Made by a program: the position numbers and the translations under genes
Shown here: in pieces, positions 48,395 to 60,088 of the stretch
How positions within the stretch are numbered: position 1 is the first letter of the stretch
Layout of the letters: each line of letters opens with the position of its first letter
DNA from: Pohlia nutans
Taxonomy: Eukaryota; Streptophyta; Bryopsida; Bryales; Mniaceae
Assembly (NCBI GenBank): GCA_022496805.1
Contig: CM040096.1
Coordinates: forward strand, 12,897,501 to 12,961,500
Reading direction: 5' to 3'
Length of the DNA: 64,000 bases
Notes under the pieces: generated by a model
The model's input: the letters and a program-made list of their open reading frames with translations, nothing else
Told to the model about the DNA's origin: nothing
Database searches by the model: none

Positions 48395-49197
48395 CCTTTT
48401 AGTGTTTAAGTAATCATTTTGTGGTTTCTAATGTGTCCAAAACGCGAATAACGAAAAATCCATGGTGAATTTGATTTTGAATTGTGAAGTTCAAATTTTG
48501 AGACTTATAATATACATCTTCTAAAAAAAGAAATTTTCAATTTAGAGTTGTGCAACTATCAAAATACCTATGAACAAAACACGAAAATATTGCAAATACT
48601 TGAAAATACAGTAAATACTTACAAATACAACAAATGTACTATGTGGTAATTCTTGTGTTTGGAAGTTTGTTATCTTGTTTTATATTTTTGGATTGTGTTC
48701 TCTTGTTCATGTTCCATTAGTGTATGTATTCTACTCTTGATCCATGTACTAATTCCTTTCATATTTTCACGTACAAATTTTTGTTCCAAACCGTATATGG
48801 ATAAGTCACTCTCGCTTATAAAATTCACAATAATTATGTGTGGATCCGTTCTTAATATGAAAAATTGCAACGGAGAGGTGTTGACATAGGTCATTGCTGA
48901 ACATCTTCCCTTTCATTTTAGAAAATCTAATCCAAATTCTAGTTAACTTTGAAGTCACACACCTTCCAAAATCTCAATTTTGAGTGTGCATTATACGGTT
49001 CAAAGACATACTATGATCTTCCAATCCCATCATTCGACGATTCTCTAATTTTGGCAAAATGTCTCCACTCGAATTGAGAATACAATCGTACGGTTTCTTT
49101 CTAATTTAATCCATTCTATTCATGGTAATATCAATCATAGTAGAAAAACCCAGTGAAATCCAATGAACCCAGCTATAGTACCCAAAGCGTTAAAGGA
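48395..49197. mobile_element. TTAA-type element, 803 bp
   Basis: Flanked by TTAA at 48391-48394 and 49198-49201. Ends CCTTTTAGTGTTTAAG and CCAAAGCGTTAAAGGA, an imperfect inverted repeat. The sequence immediately left (CTTGGTCCTTTGGGGA) looks like the end of another member sharing the TTAA. Confidence 0.55.
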
Positions 49198-49858
49198 TTA
49201 AGCCATGTACTAAAAACCTGAATTTCCCCCCTGAAGAACATGTGCAGAAGTTAATGGTTCTATGTCAACTGGTGGTTTAGGATCATTCTACCTTATTGGC
49301 TTTGACAGCCTTGCAGAGACACCCATTTTATTGGCTAATGAAACAACTGTAGCAAGTATATCCCGTCCATGATTCCACTGAAATGCATGCTCGTCCTTCA
49401 TCCAATCTATTTCGGTCAGAGCTCCTCGTAGCATAGCTGCTTGTTTCGTTGGAGTTCCGGTAGTGTCAACCGGACTTTAAAGTACACGTACACAAGTGAC
49501 ATGTGATTGGAAATGGGACACGTGCGGTGTTTGAACATAAGAGGGAGGGAGAAGTACCGCGGGAAACATAAACGAGAGCAGCTGCGACAGTTATGGTCGC
49601 CAAGACCTGCATGCACGCAGTTGAGGCGAGTCAGACAAGGAATACGTCGAAATATACTGATTATACTCTATTCATCTACTTCCACGAGCATCTCGTGTCT
49701 ACATACCCCAACACTGAGTGCAGCACACGTTGATAGCATGGGCACAGAGTTCTTGAATTGCAGGTCACATATATTCCTGTCAGTGCCAGACAGTCCTCTC
49801 AGCTATCAATCAATGAATCTTCAATCGTATCATCGACTTGGTCTGTACGTAAGGTAAA

Positions 49859-50120
49859 GAGCATCTCCAACGGGGCTCGCCAAATGCTCAGGGTCCTTCG
49901 AGAAAGTCTCTTCACCCTCTATCTTAGCGTGTGTGGTAAATGACACGTTTAGTTGACTATATCCCACATTCTACTTGTGATTGGTTCATTGACTAACTTA
50001 ATGTACACTTTTTATGTTTGAAGAGCGTTTGAGGGTGGGGAGCTTTAAGTTGAAGAGGTCTTCAAATATAAACAAGTAGTTTTAGCGAGTCGCTTTTAGC
50101 GTGCATGGTTGGAGATGCTC
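49859..50120. mobile_element. MITE with GAGCATCTCCAAC ends
   Basis: Perfect 13-bp inverted ends GAGCATCTCCAAC and GTTGGAGATGCTC, 262 bp, flanked by AAA on both sides. Similar single ends occur near 18363 and 31949. Superfamily not assigned. Confidence 0.7.
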
Positions 50121-50510
50121 AAAGAACAGTCCTCAAGGTGGCGGTGGCTATCACAGTTTGTTCTAATTGAATCACCGAGGTATACATGATCGACGGGACC
50201 ACAGGCTATTACACTAAGCGTGTCACAGGAAGATATATATCTCTCGATAGAGCGAGCCAATTCCGGTGGCGAAATTTTCATTCAGGCTTCAAGATCGTGA
50301 CAACATTTGCTTGCTTCGATTTGCGCTCCCTCTGTATCTGCAGCTTTTTAGCAATCTTGGTGTGTCTATTCGTTAAAATGACCAGATTTCAAACTGACCT
50401 CAGATGTTTACGAGTTCTAGTTATAACTAATAGAGCTTTGTGCACTTGAATGTCTCCATATCAGTCCTTGTTAAGTATTAGGGTCCTCGTTGTGATAGCT
50501 TTGTGCATTA

Positions 50511-50733
50511 CTCCCTCTGTCCCATAATAAGTTTCCTCCGTAAGGTTCTTAAGCGGTTGGGGATCACACCCTTGTCAGTTTGTCCCATAATAAGCTTCTT
50601 GTTGCTCAAACTAATTACTCCTTTTGATTTAAGGTTCACACCATTGTGCTCAGGGTTCACACCATTAGACTGCAATGACTGAGTTAATTTAGGGATTTTC
50701 CTTCAACAGGAAGCTTATTATGGGATATAGGAG
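50511..50733. mobile_element. Stowaway (Tc1/mariner) MITE
   Basis: TA on both sides; ends CTCCCTCTGTCCCATAATAA and the matching TTATTATGGGATATAGGAG. This is the classic plant Stowaway signature, 223 bp, located about 300 bp upstream of the PLA1 start codon. Confidence 0.9.
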
Positions 50734-51044
50734 TATAATTTTTGTATCACTCTGTGGGTAATGTCGTAGGATCTTGAATGAACAAAGTCTTAATGTACTT
50801 TAGTTCTTAAATAGAATTGGAGTTAGTTCTCTCTCAAATTTGTGCACTTGAATGTTGCATACGTAGGTCCATGGCAGTCCTAGTTATGAGTGCAATTGAA
50901 AGTCACTATATGTGTTTTGGTGTTGTGAAACAGGCCATTGTAACGAAAATGACCATGTATTTTATGCATAATTACTGACTCTAGATACGGGTTTCGTGTG
51001 TTTGTTGATCAATTAGCAGGTGTAGGAAGAGAGAAGGAGTTTCA

Positions 51045-54000
51045 ATGGCGACGATGGCGATGAGTTCCAGCAGGGCGGTGCCGGTTCAAACGCTTGGAGG
51101 TCAGGGTACCAGAGCAGCCATGAATACCAGTGCAGTCATGAATCTGTCGACATTAAAATTTAGGCAGGAGTTTCTTGGTGGTCGAGCGAAGCTCAACACC
51201 ACCGCTGGAAGGACCGGGCGATCGTTAGCAGGTACCCATGGTGATCTTCATTCCATTGGCAAAGTTTCGTCAAATTGGTAAAGTTTTGTACAATTCATGC
51301 AAAACTTAAATTTAGACAGTAAGTAACTTGTCTTAGTTATTAAAGAACAAACCACCTGCGCATGACATATTTGACAAATTCTTATCCACACCAAGGTCTC
51401 ATTGTGGGGAATCTCATTTCCCATTTACTCTCACATTTCCCTACAAACCTCAACATGTTGAATTTTCTTTTTAAACATGTGAATTGGACAAATTATGTTT
51501 TGTTTTGAACATCAGTACAAAAGTGAGACTTGGAAGGAAACATCACAACAGAGGAATTAAGCCCCTGTGCAATTCCGTGAAGTTTAATTTGTACAATTGT
51601 GAAAAACTTGTTTCTAGGTCACATGTCTTTGTTATCAAAGGCAAAACCGCTTGCCCATGTCATTTTTGGGCAATCGGGAAACTGCCAATTTTAATGAATG
51701 TTATCACATTCAATTTGGGATGTTGTTAAATCCACATGGAAATGGTGTTCTAGCGTGTTGTGTTGTACAGTAATGTCGTTCTTCTCAAGGAGTGCACTAT
51801 TCAATAAAGCCAAGAATCACGTGCGTGCATCCCCTTATTAAAACACCCTTGTATACATTTTCTTTTTGGCTAAAATCAAGCAATATATGTACAAATCTCA
51901 CAGCCTCAAAATACATTTCTATATGTACACAGGGGCTAAAAATAAGGAATTTATCTCCAGACCCCATGTATATCTACTTTCCGCTCGATTGTAATATGTC
52001 TCCCATACATACATTTTGTACATGCTTGTTCTAAATAATACCCTTGTTGTGCACGCATGTGTATATTTACAGTACTTGAAGAGTGCATTCCCTGGGTCGT
52101 TCTTACAATGTTGTGCTAAGCATGATTGTGCTCCATTTGTGTATGTTAGGTGGAAGAGTGGTGTGCCAAAGCCTAGACGAGAAGGCCGTTACAGAGCAGC
52201 CGAAGAAGTCCGAGAATACTAATGTGGTTCAGCAGCAGACGCTGATTTCAGACACACTGGCGTCGCGGTGGAGGGAGATTCAAGGCGCAAACGACTGGAA
52301 AGGATTGTTGGACCCTCTCGACTCAGACCTGCGCATGGAGCTCATCCGCGTCGGGGAGTTTGCGCAAGCGTGCTACGACACGTTCGATAACCAACCGCAT
52401 TCAAAGTACATGGGGAGTTCTCTCTACAACAAGGACAATGTAAGTTATTCAAGGCAATTTTTTTAACATTCAAATGGAAAATAGTTGTATAGTACCTGTA
52501 ATTTAACCCCTAAAGGACCAAGGATCCATGGTTTAAAGATGACAGTTTCAATTCATCATATTGTGAAAAATACAATTCAGATGAGACTGAATTTTATATC
52601 ACTAGAATCAGTCAAGAACGGTGCATATGTTGGTGAAAAAACAAATAAATTTGAACTGAAGAAAGTCCGCATTAAAAAAACATGAGGCTCAATTTGGGCT
52701 TCTTGGTCCTTTAGGGGTTAAATACTTAAATCTAGCCACTTGTCCTAGTAAGAACCATTCATTTTAGCAAATTGGAAATTTGCCAATTTCGTGATTATTG
52801 GTGGATATCAAGATAGGAAGATAGTTTGATGCATGGAGTCACTGAATCCTTACAAAGGAACATAAGTGAGTAACTAATTTAGAATATCATTCTAACAATG
52901 TCGTTCTAACCAATGTTGTATTGATATTACACAATTCCCAATGAAATGAATGAATTAGAGTCAATATACGAAACTAGTGTGAACCTCCAATAGGTGGCTA
53001 TTTAGAATGAACCAATGTCGAATGTCGAAGGTTTCACTATAGATAAATGCCATCCCAATTCAACAATGGTTCTAACTCATTATAATGACATTATTCTAAC
53101 GTCGTTGCAAAAGACAACATTCTAATGTCATTCTACCACATAACCAATGTTGCATCGATATTACACAATTCTCAATGAAATGAGTGAATTAGAGTCATTA
53201 TAAGAAACTAGTGTGAACCTCCAATAGGTGACTATTTAGAATGAACCAATGTCCAAGGTTTCACTATAGATAGATGCCATCCCAATCCAACGATGGTTCT
53301 AACTCATTTATTACAATGACATTATTCTAACGTCGTTGCAAAAGACGACATTCTAATGTCATTCTACCTCAGTCTTGAATACTATTCTTATTCCTGCTGC
53401 AAGGACGTCGTTCTAACCATGTACTCCCATTTGTCAAACGATGCCTTGACTATAAAGAGAGATGGAAGTTCCACATCCTTTCAATCACCAACTATCTTCC
53501 TACTCAATTGCCGAGTCACTGTAGATTATTATTACGAAGGTAGAGCAATTAAGAGATTCATTAGACTATTTGACAATCCACTGACATGTGAGTGACATTG
53601 ATCATGCGACATGTGACATTAACTCTTAAAGGACCAAGGATTCCCAGTTTTAAAATGACAAATTCAATTGATGATATTGTGAAAAATATGATTCAAATGG
53701 GACCAAGTTTTATATCAATAGAACTAATGAAGATCATTGCATGTGTTGGAACCTCCAAAAAAAAAAAGAATTTGAACAAGAGGAAGTCCAAATAGCACCT
53801 ACTCAAAATTGTTAAAAAAAACACAGTGACCATTTTGGTCACCGTGAACACTTAGGGGTTAACCCTTAAAAGGCCCTTGGGATCCCTCTCTACAACCCGT
53901 ATTTAGCCTTATAATTGTTCAATTGTGGTTTAATACATGAATTGTGATATATTGTTATATACATATTATCATGATTATTGATTTTACTTTGTATTGAAAA

Positions 54001-57000
54001 GTATTTGGTCATTGTTGCTTTGATGAAATACTACCAAATACATAATATACTATATGACCGCAAAGGGCTTTCGGGCCGCTCAAGGGTTAATCACTGACAT
54101 ACAGGGCTTCCTGTTGGTGTTGGACAAGCCAGATGTTTAAGAAAGTGGGGTTGCCGGACACGGGGTACGAGGTCACAGACTTCTTGTTCGCCACCACGAG
54201 CGTGGACAGCTTGCTGCTCCGGAACGAGGCGCCGGACGCGTGGAGCCGGAGCTCCAACTGGGTGGGCTTCATCGCGGTGTGCACGGACCCGGAGAAGATC
54301 CGCAAGCTGGGGCGACGCGACATTGTGCTAGCGTGGCGCGGCACGGCCACTAAGCTAGAGTGGGCGGCCAACCTGGCTCGCTCGCTGGTGCCGGACTCGC
54401 TGGATCCCCGCGCCGGCGAAACGAATGTGCCGTGGAACATGCAGGTGAAGCTGGAGGAGGGGTTCCTCAACCTCTACACCACCGCCAACACCCAGACCCG
54501 CTACAACCGTGCCAGCGTGCGCGAGCAGGTACGTACACTACTCCCCCTCTATCACTCCCCCACCGGGGGGTGCACTCTACATTATGTTTGAGAATCACGT
54601 CCCCTTCTAAAAACCCTTTTGTATATGAGGGGTTGTATGTCTAAATGAACCTTTATATACAGATCTATTCCGTCCTAAATATATGCTTAATGTAAGTATA
54701 CGTCAATATTTTCAGCTTTAAATATGTTTATTGTATGTATACGTAATATGGTAATGTTCAAATTAATACCCCTTCTGTGCACTCACGTATACTTGTACGT
54801 GTTTAGTACAGTGCACTCCTTGAGATCACTTAAACTTGCGGAATTGAATCACAAAACTCGTCACAAAATTGGTGGGCAGTGTCAAGGGTGACTTTTTTGG
54901 AACTAATCTGAGCATCCACACCCTTCTCCCTCGATTCACCCCTTTCACCACTATCATCACATAGCTTACTCTAGGAAATCACGACCACATGTGGTAACTT
55001 CACATTGGTTCCAAGCAGTATAATTACAACTCGTAATGTATTTTCCTATGCACATAATCTTCATAGTGTACTCCAAATTTTTTATAGAGAAATCCTCCTC
55101 ATCTCTTTCTATTCTCAACTCTCCATAGTGTACTCCTCAAAACAAGACTCCACTAATGGTACCAACTGAAAACAGATCTTGTTTTGAGTTTGCCCAACTA
55201 AAGACTGGAACTCAACTAAACCTCATATCTATATTTGTCCTTTAGTCCTTCAGTTGATCACCTCAAATTCCATTTAAACACTTGAAAATCCTAGCATAAC
55301 ATTCAGTAGCCTTCATGCACTCTACCTTTCCTTCATACACTCTGCTCATCACCTTGACACTCCACCTGTCCAATTAGGTACTAATGAAGTCATGTTAGGT
55401 GTGGAATATGCTGCACCATCTATTGTGGGGCAAGGCAGAGCCACAGACTGCATGCTATTGAATGTTATGAGTTTTCGAGTTTTAGGAGCTTGAAATGATT
55501 GGTTTTCAGGGTTTTGAATGTCACATTTTGGTGCTTTGAAATCCACCATTTTAAGGAATATTACCATGACAGATACTCACCGAAATGCGACGCTTGATAA
55601 AAAAGTACGACAACGAGGATCTAAGCATCACCATCACGGGGCACAGTCTAGGCGGTGCTCTCTCGGTCCTATCCGCGTATGACATTGCTATGTCGGGTGT
55701 GAACCGCCATGGCGTAGACGTCAAGCTTGGCAATTTCAATGAACCATCTAAAGTCACGCCCACTAACGATGATTCCAAGACCAAGAAGGCGGGGCGCAAG
55801 ATCCCCGTCACGGCATTCACCTTCGCCGGACCTCGCGTTGGCAACAACCCGTTCGCGGACAAGGTAATATAATATTTTTCATTGTAATTAGACAACATGC
55901 ACATTTTGGGAGTATTTATAATATAAGAATAGAGTACAAGAGGCAAATATGTAATCATATTTGTATTACTTGTATTTCACATCACTTAGATTTAGCTCCT
56001 TTATTTAACTCTTGACCATATTTTTGGGGATTTGAAATTTCTCACTATAATTAAAATGTGGTGTTAGGTCCGCGAGCTCGACGTCAAGGTCCTACGCGTC
56101 ACGAACTGCCATGACATGGTGCCAAAGGTGCCGTCGCTCATTTTCAATGAGGATTTCACTCTCTTCAACAATGCACTGGACTTTTTTCCATGGACGTATT
56201 CCCATGTCGGCGAGGAGATCGAGCTGGACCATGATGTATCCCCTTACTTAAAGCAACGGGGGAACCTTGTGAATAATCATAACATGGAAGCGTACCTTCA
56301 TTTGCTCACAGGGCATCATGGTCCTACAACGCCATGGAGACAGGTAATGTTCACAATATATTTATTAAATTGGCAATCTTCCAATTGTCAATTTAATGAA
56401 GTGCACCAGTGTTTCTTCCTTCTAAAATTCTGTCAAGTCTAGATTTAACCTAAATGTCAAAACTCAAAATAAAGAGTTCACTTTGAAAGCTGGTATTTAA
56501 TAACATTATTAATCCACGAAGTGTGGGTGTCTTTGCTTCAATGAAACAACGTTTATAGTTTCTTGAGGCTTGTGTAGTTTAATGGGCAGTTTATAGTTTG
56601 TCCGCCTCGTTTGAAGTGGACAGTGTTCACATTTGAAGTATTAAACATAGGACAAAAACTAGGGGAAAAAAAATGTCAAAAAAATGAACTCTTATTATAA
56701 AACGGGGGGAGTATATGTCAACTCCTATTCATATGAAAGCAACCACTTTTGACCGTTCAAGCACTTAGGGGTTAATTTTTTTTCAATTGCACAAATATAT
56801 TAGAATTATCTATAAAGTAAAAGGAGGGTACTCTGTCTGTTGGCCAGAGTTTGCAGCCTTCAAATAGTATTTTATTTACTTGTCAGTCACAAGCCACCAA
56901 GCACTTGCTTTGGGTGAGCAGGAGGGTTGGTGTGGGACATGGATAGATTCCCTCTTGGGAACTTGAGTGCAATGTGGGGGAGCTTCTCTTGCATTTCAAG

Positions 57001-57416
57001 GTTCGAATCTCCCTAACAACGCAGAGCCTTTTGATGGGTCGAAAAAAAAAGGGAGCCAAAACTTGTTTTCGCCGCCTTTCAAGCTAAAAAACCAGTTCTA
57101 CCTTGTCTTTCCTCTTGGGGAAATGTTTTGCTCTCCTTTACAGATAACTCTATAACTTATGATTTTAACGAAAATTTGTCAACTTCTTTAGGTGGTGGAC
57201 CGCGACATCGCTCTGATCAACAAAGCCTCGGAGTTCGTGTGCCCGCAGAAGTCGGGCATTCCAGGCAACTGGTGGCAGCCGGCAAATAAAGGGCTGGTGC
57301 GCAATGAGCAAGGGCTGTGGGTGTCGCCAGAGCGAGAGTACGAGGATGTCCCCGAGCAGATCTTAGAGGAGAAGACCACCAAACTGAATGAGCATTCGCC
57401 TTTCCAGCAAAACTAA
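51045..57416 (+). CDS. Class-3 lipase, plastid-type phospholipase A1, complete
   Basis: Exons 51045-51231, 52150-52439, 54133-54528, 55573-55863, 56068-56343 and 57192-57416; spliced frame open, 554 aa. Seen: an N-terminal Ala/Ser/Thr/Arg-rich stretch (about 1-60) consistent with a chloroplast transit peptide; WREIQGANDWKGLLDPLD; GRRDIVLAWRGTATKLEW; the lipase nucleophile elbow GHSLG at 314-318 with Ser316; TFAGPRVGN; then NCHDMVPKVP with probable catalytic Asp404 and NNHNMEAYLHLL with probable His459; and GNWWQPANKGLV near the end. Known for the family: these enzymes remove the sn-1 acyl chain from galactolipids or phospholipids in plastids, and DAD1-type members start jasmonate synthesis. 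The PLA1-I group fits; the substrate is not predictable. The exon 3 acceptor is taken as CCAG at 54129-54132, which keeps frame with exon 2. Introns 1-3 are stuffed with MITEs. Catalytic roles are inferred from family motifs. Confidence 0.93.
51784..52096. mobile_element. hAT-like MITE (family G) in PLA1 intron 1
   Basis: Perfect 8-bp target duplication TCGTTCTT at 51776-51783 and 52097-52104. Left end CTCAAGGAGTGCACTA, right end GAGTGCATTCCCTGGG. It is the best-preserved duplication in this family. Confidence 0.85.
52507..52717. mobile_element. TTAA-type MITE, clean CTTGGTCC copy, in PLA1 intron 2
   Basis: Flanked by TTAA at 52503-52506 and 52718-52721. The 16-bp ends CCCCTAAAGGACCAAG and CTTGGTCCTTTAGGGG are perfect inverted repeats; 211 bp. 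This is the reference copy for related insertions at 11597, 24533 and the left part of 53623. Confidence 0.9.
52906..53371 (+). repeat. Tandem duplication, period about 233 bp, in PLA1 intron 2
   Basis: Two adjacent units (about 52906-53138 and 53139-53371) share GATATTACACAATTC, ACTAGTGTGAACCTCCAATA and ATTATTCTAACGTCGTTGCA. Their GTCGTTCTAA/TTAGAATGAC motifs also occur in scattered elements at about 5720-5900, 7735-7866 and 8683-8878. Confidence 0.85.
53623..53858. mobile_element. TTAA-type MITE in PLA1 intron 2
   Basis: Flanked by TTAA at 53619-53622 and 53859-53862. Left end CTCTTAAAGGACCAAGGATT, right end GTGAACACTTAGGGG. The left half matches the CTTGGTCC family; the right tip differs. 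Confidence 0.75.
53863..54086. mobile_element. TTAA-type MITE abutting the previous one
   Basis: It shares the TTAA at 53859-53862 with its left neighbour and ends at TTAA 54087-54090. Ends are CCCTTAAAAGGCCC and GGGCCGCTCAAGGG, an imperfect inverted repeat. It lies about 45 bp upstream of PLA1 exon 3. Confidence 0.75.
54564..54824. mobile_element. hAT-like MITE (family G) in PLA1 intron 3
   Basis: Left end CGGGGGGTGCACTCTAC, right end GTACAGTGCACTCCTTGAG. Weak flanking similarity (ATCACT on both sides). The interior GAATCACGT and TCACGTATAC motifs recur in other family copies. Confidence 0.6.
55295..55469. mobile_element. MITE with CATAACATTCAGTAGC ends, copy 2, in PLA1 intron 3
   Basis: The left end is identical to that at 26265; the right end GCTATTGAATGTTATG differs by one base. 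It is 175 bp and clearly related along its whole length to the first copy. Confidence 0.75.
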
Positions 57417-57611
57417 GTTAGTTCATTATTGACTGCATCAATTGTCTAATCCCACTGCGTAGAAAGAATGATTTAAATCCTGTGAGTTCAGGGATTTGGA
57501 CATGAGCTAGTCATTACTATCATTAAATAGCTTTTTTTGTACATGATCAGATGGATGCATAGTATATCATGTCGCTTGTTGTACAGAGGAGTACATATTA
57601 ATATAATGTTA

Positions 57612-57815
57612 ACCCTTAAAGGGTATACCAAGCCCTACGGGTTTTATGGTATTTGGGGAGAATTTGAAAAATCCATTTCATAGAGAAAAAAAATATTAAA
57701 TATCATATTTTGAAGATCCATATTGTACAAATGGTAATCAACTAGCACAAGAACCTAGGAGAATTTGGATGGATGAAAAAATGTATGGGATGTAGTCAAG
57801 AGAAAGCTTACAATT
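57612..57815. mobile_element. Partial TTAA-type element related to the 540-bp family
   Basis: Starts at TTAACCCTTAAAGGG and continues with TATTTTGAAGATCCATA, AACTAGCACAAGAACC and GGATGGATGAAAAA as in 4724-5263. No matching right end before 57895, where another TTAACCCTTAACAGCC end begins. Confidence 0.55.
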
Positions 57816-58264
57816 TGCAAAGAGTTTAGCTCTGATTTAGGTTTTGATATACTATTGAATTGAACATCAAATTTGCATCATCTCAAAGTTGTTTAACCCT
57901 TAACAGCCTAACCATCGCCACCTATTTCCTCATAGATGTACACAATTGCTGCCAATTTCTTCATAAGGTAACTATATCTAAAAGCGACCCTCTCCTTAAA
58001 GCGTCCCTAGCTCAATCTTCCATAAGAAGTAGATTCTGACACCCTACTATTGATGAGAATGTGCACAATCAGAACATCATACTTTAGGGTCACTTTCAGG
58101 TCAACCTATAGTCAGCACTTTGGAAATTCATAACTTATTCATACAGTGTCCAAATAATGCATGCTAAAGTGCGTTGGAATCCTCTTGAATTTGCTATTAA
58201 GACCCACTGAAAATATTTTTGTTTTGTGTGTAAATAGGCTCAGTTGGTAAGGTGGACGCATTAA

Positions 58265-58833
58265 CCCTTAACTGCTTAAGCGTCCATTTTTTGGACGATG
58301 TACAGATTTCATCCAAAATTTCTCATCCGTCATGTACTTTTTGCAGTGTGGAATTTTTATTGTAGATTCTATGGGAAGTTAGCTTCATGCATATGTGATC
58401 CAATTAGAAAGGGGATGATTTGTGAAATTTTTATGCCTCATTTCATGTTGTAGTGATTCACCCAAAATTTTGAAGATCTCAGTATAAAAGTGCTCTAAAA
58501 AAAGTCAACTCATAAAATTAAGCAACCAAAAAATCTCCAAAAATCACTACACTTAGAGTATTACATTTCAACCAATCACAATGAATTTCATCCGTAGATT
58601 GTCAATATCTTATTCGTAATTGAATTACAAAATAATTTTGAATTTCACGTTTCAAATTTTATAAAAAATTATTGGTAATAGCAATCATAGATCTAACTAT
58701 ATGGATAGAATCTAAAATTCATAATGTACAACCTTTATTCATACATCAAGTTCAAAATATCCCTCTAGGTTGCATTTTATAATGCATTTTTGCAAAACTG
58801 CCAAATTTGGAGAGGGCTCTAGGCAATTAGGGG
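58265..58833. mobile_element. TTAA-type MITE, family B, intact 569-bp copy
   Basis: Flanked by TTAA at 58261-58264 and 58834-58837. Ends CCCTTAACTGCTTAAG and AGGCAATTAGGGG, with stem-loop CGTCCATTTTTTGGACG near the left end. An internal TTAA at 58518-58521 is undisturbed here but filled in the copy at 61732-63394. Confidence 0.92.
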
Positions 58834-59668
58834 TTAAGGTATAGTTATCTTAGATGAAAGAGATTTTGCGGTGTGGTTTTTTTTACATGAATTTTTCAGG
58901 TAGTTATCTTTACGTAAGTAAAATCAAATTAGAAAAAAAATCAAAATTGAATTTATTAGGTCCTTCCATTCCATGTGAGCTTCTACTTCAACAAAAAGAA
59001 TTCATTCTTTGAATAAGAATGAATAAGCACTAAATTCATCCTTTGAAGTTGATATACAAATGAAAGTTGTAGATGATGACCTTTTCATGACATCTATACA
59101 GCCGGATTAAGTAATAGTGTCAAAATATGTTTAAATTTGATTGCTTACAAAGAGATCTCAAGATACTTCCATTGAACCATAATAAAACTTATGTGAACAA
59201 CTTCACCGCTATTGAAGCATAATGATTTCAACCAATCACAATGATTTACAAGATGAGAGTATCGAAATTTAAATTTTAGTGAATTTTCAAATATCCAAGC
59301 CTTTTATTTCAAATTTAACTATAATGTTGTCTTTTAATAAGAATGACTTACATATGCTCTTTCTGTCTTTTGAGTTGAAGCTCAAAAAAATAAAAAGTGC
59401 CTCATCTTATAATACATTTAGATATTGTCCAAAACCTCTAGGCATTTAGGGGTTAAAATATCTAGTTTTATTGTTTGCTAACCCTTACACTAAGCGGGAT
59501 ATTTAAAAGGTAGTTTAGTGTGCCTTTAAAATTAGTGTGTTCCTAAAAATTATACATTTAGTCAACTAATTTCTTTTGTTTTTCCGTGAGTAGAGTGATA
59601 CGCACCCTAGAATGTAGTCAAGGTAGGAAAATTTTGAATAGAATAATTCATATATATATATATATATA

Positions 59669-59891
<223 letters not shown>

Positions 59892-60088
59892 GAGTGTGTA
59901 TGTATGTGTGTGTGCTCATTCATAAAATTATCTGTTATTATATTTGGTCATCAAAGTCAGCAATATATCATTATAAAAATAGATGCCCAAATTTTTAAAA
60001 ATTATTTTCTATGATAAAATATGAATCTTAGAGAACATTCACATCATTCAGCAAATAAAACAAAATTGGCATGAGTTGCCAACTTTAA

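Noticed and set aside
56985..57018. B-box-like GGTTCGAATCTCCC
   Set aside because: No matching A box or acceptor stem upstream; possibly a SINE scrap, not enough to call.
58230..58262. tRNA A-box-like GGCTCAGTTGGTAAGG
   Set aside because: No B box, cloverleaf or SINE body follows before the family B element starts.
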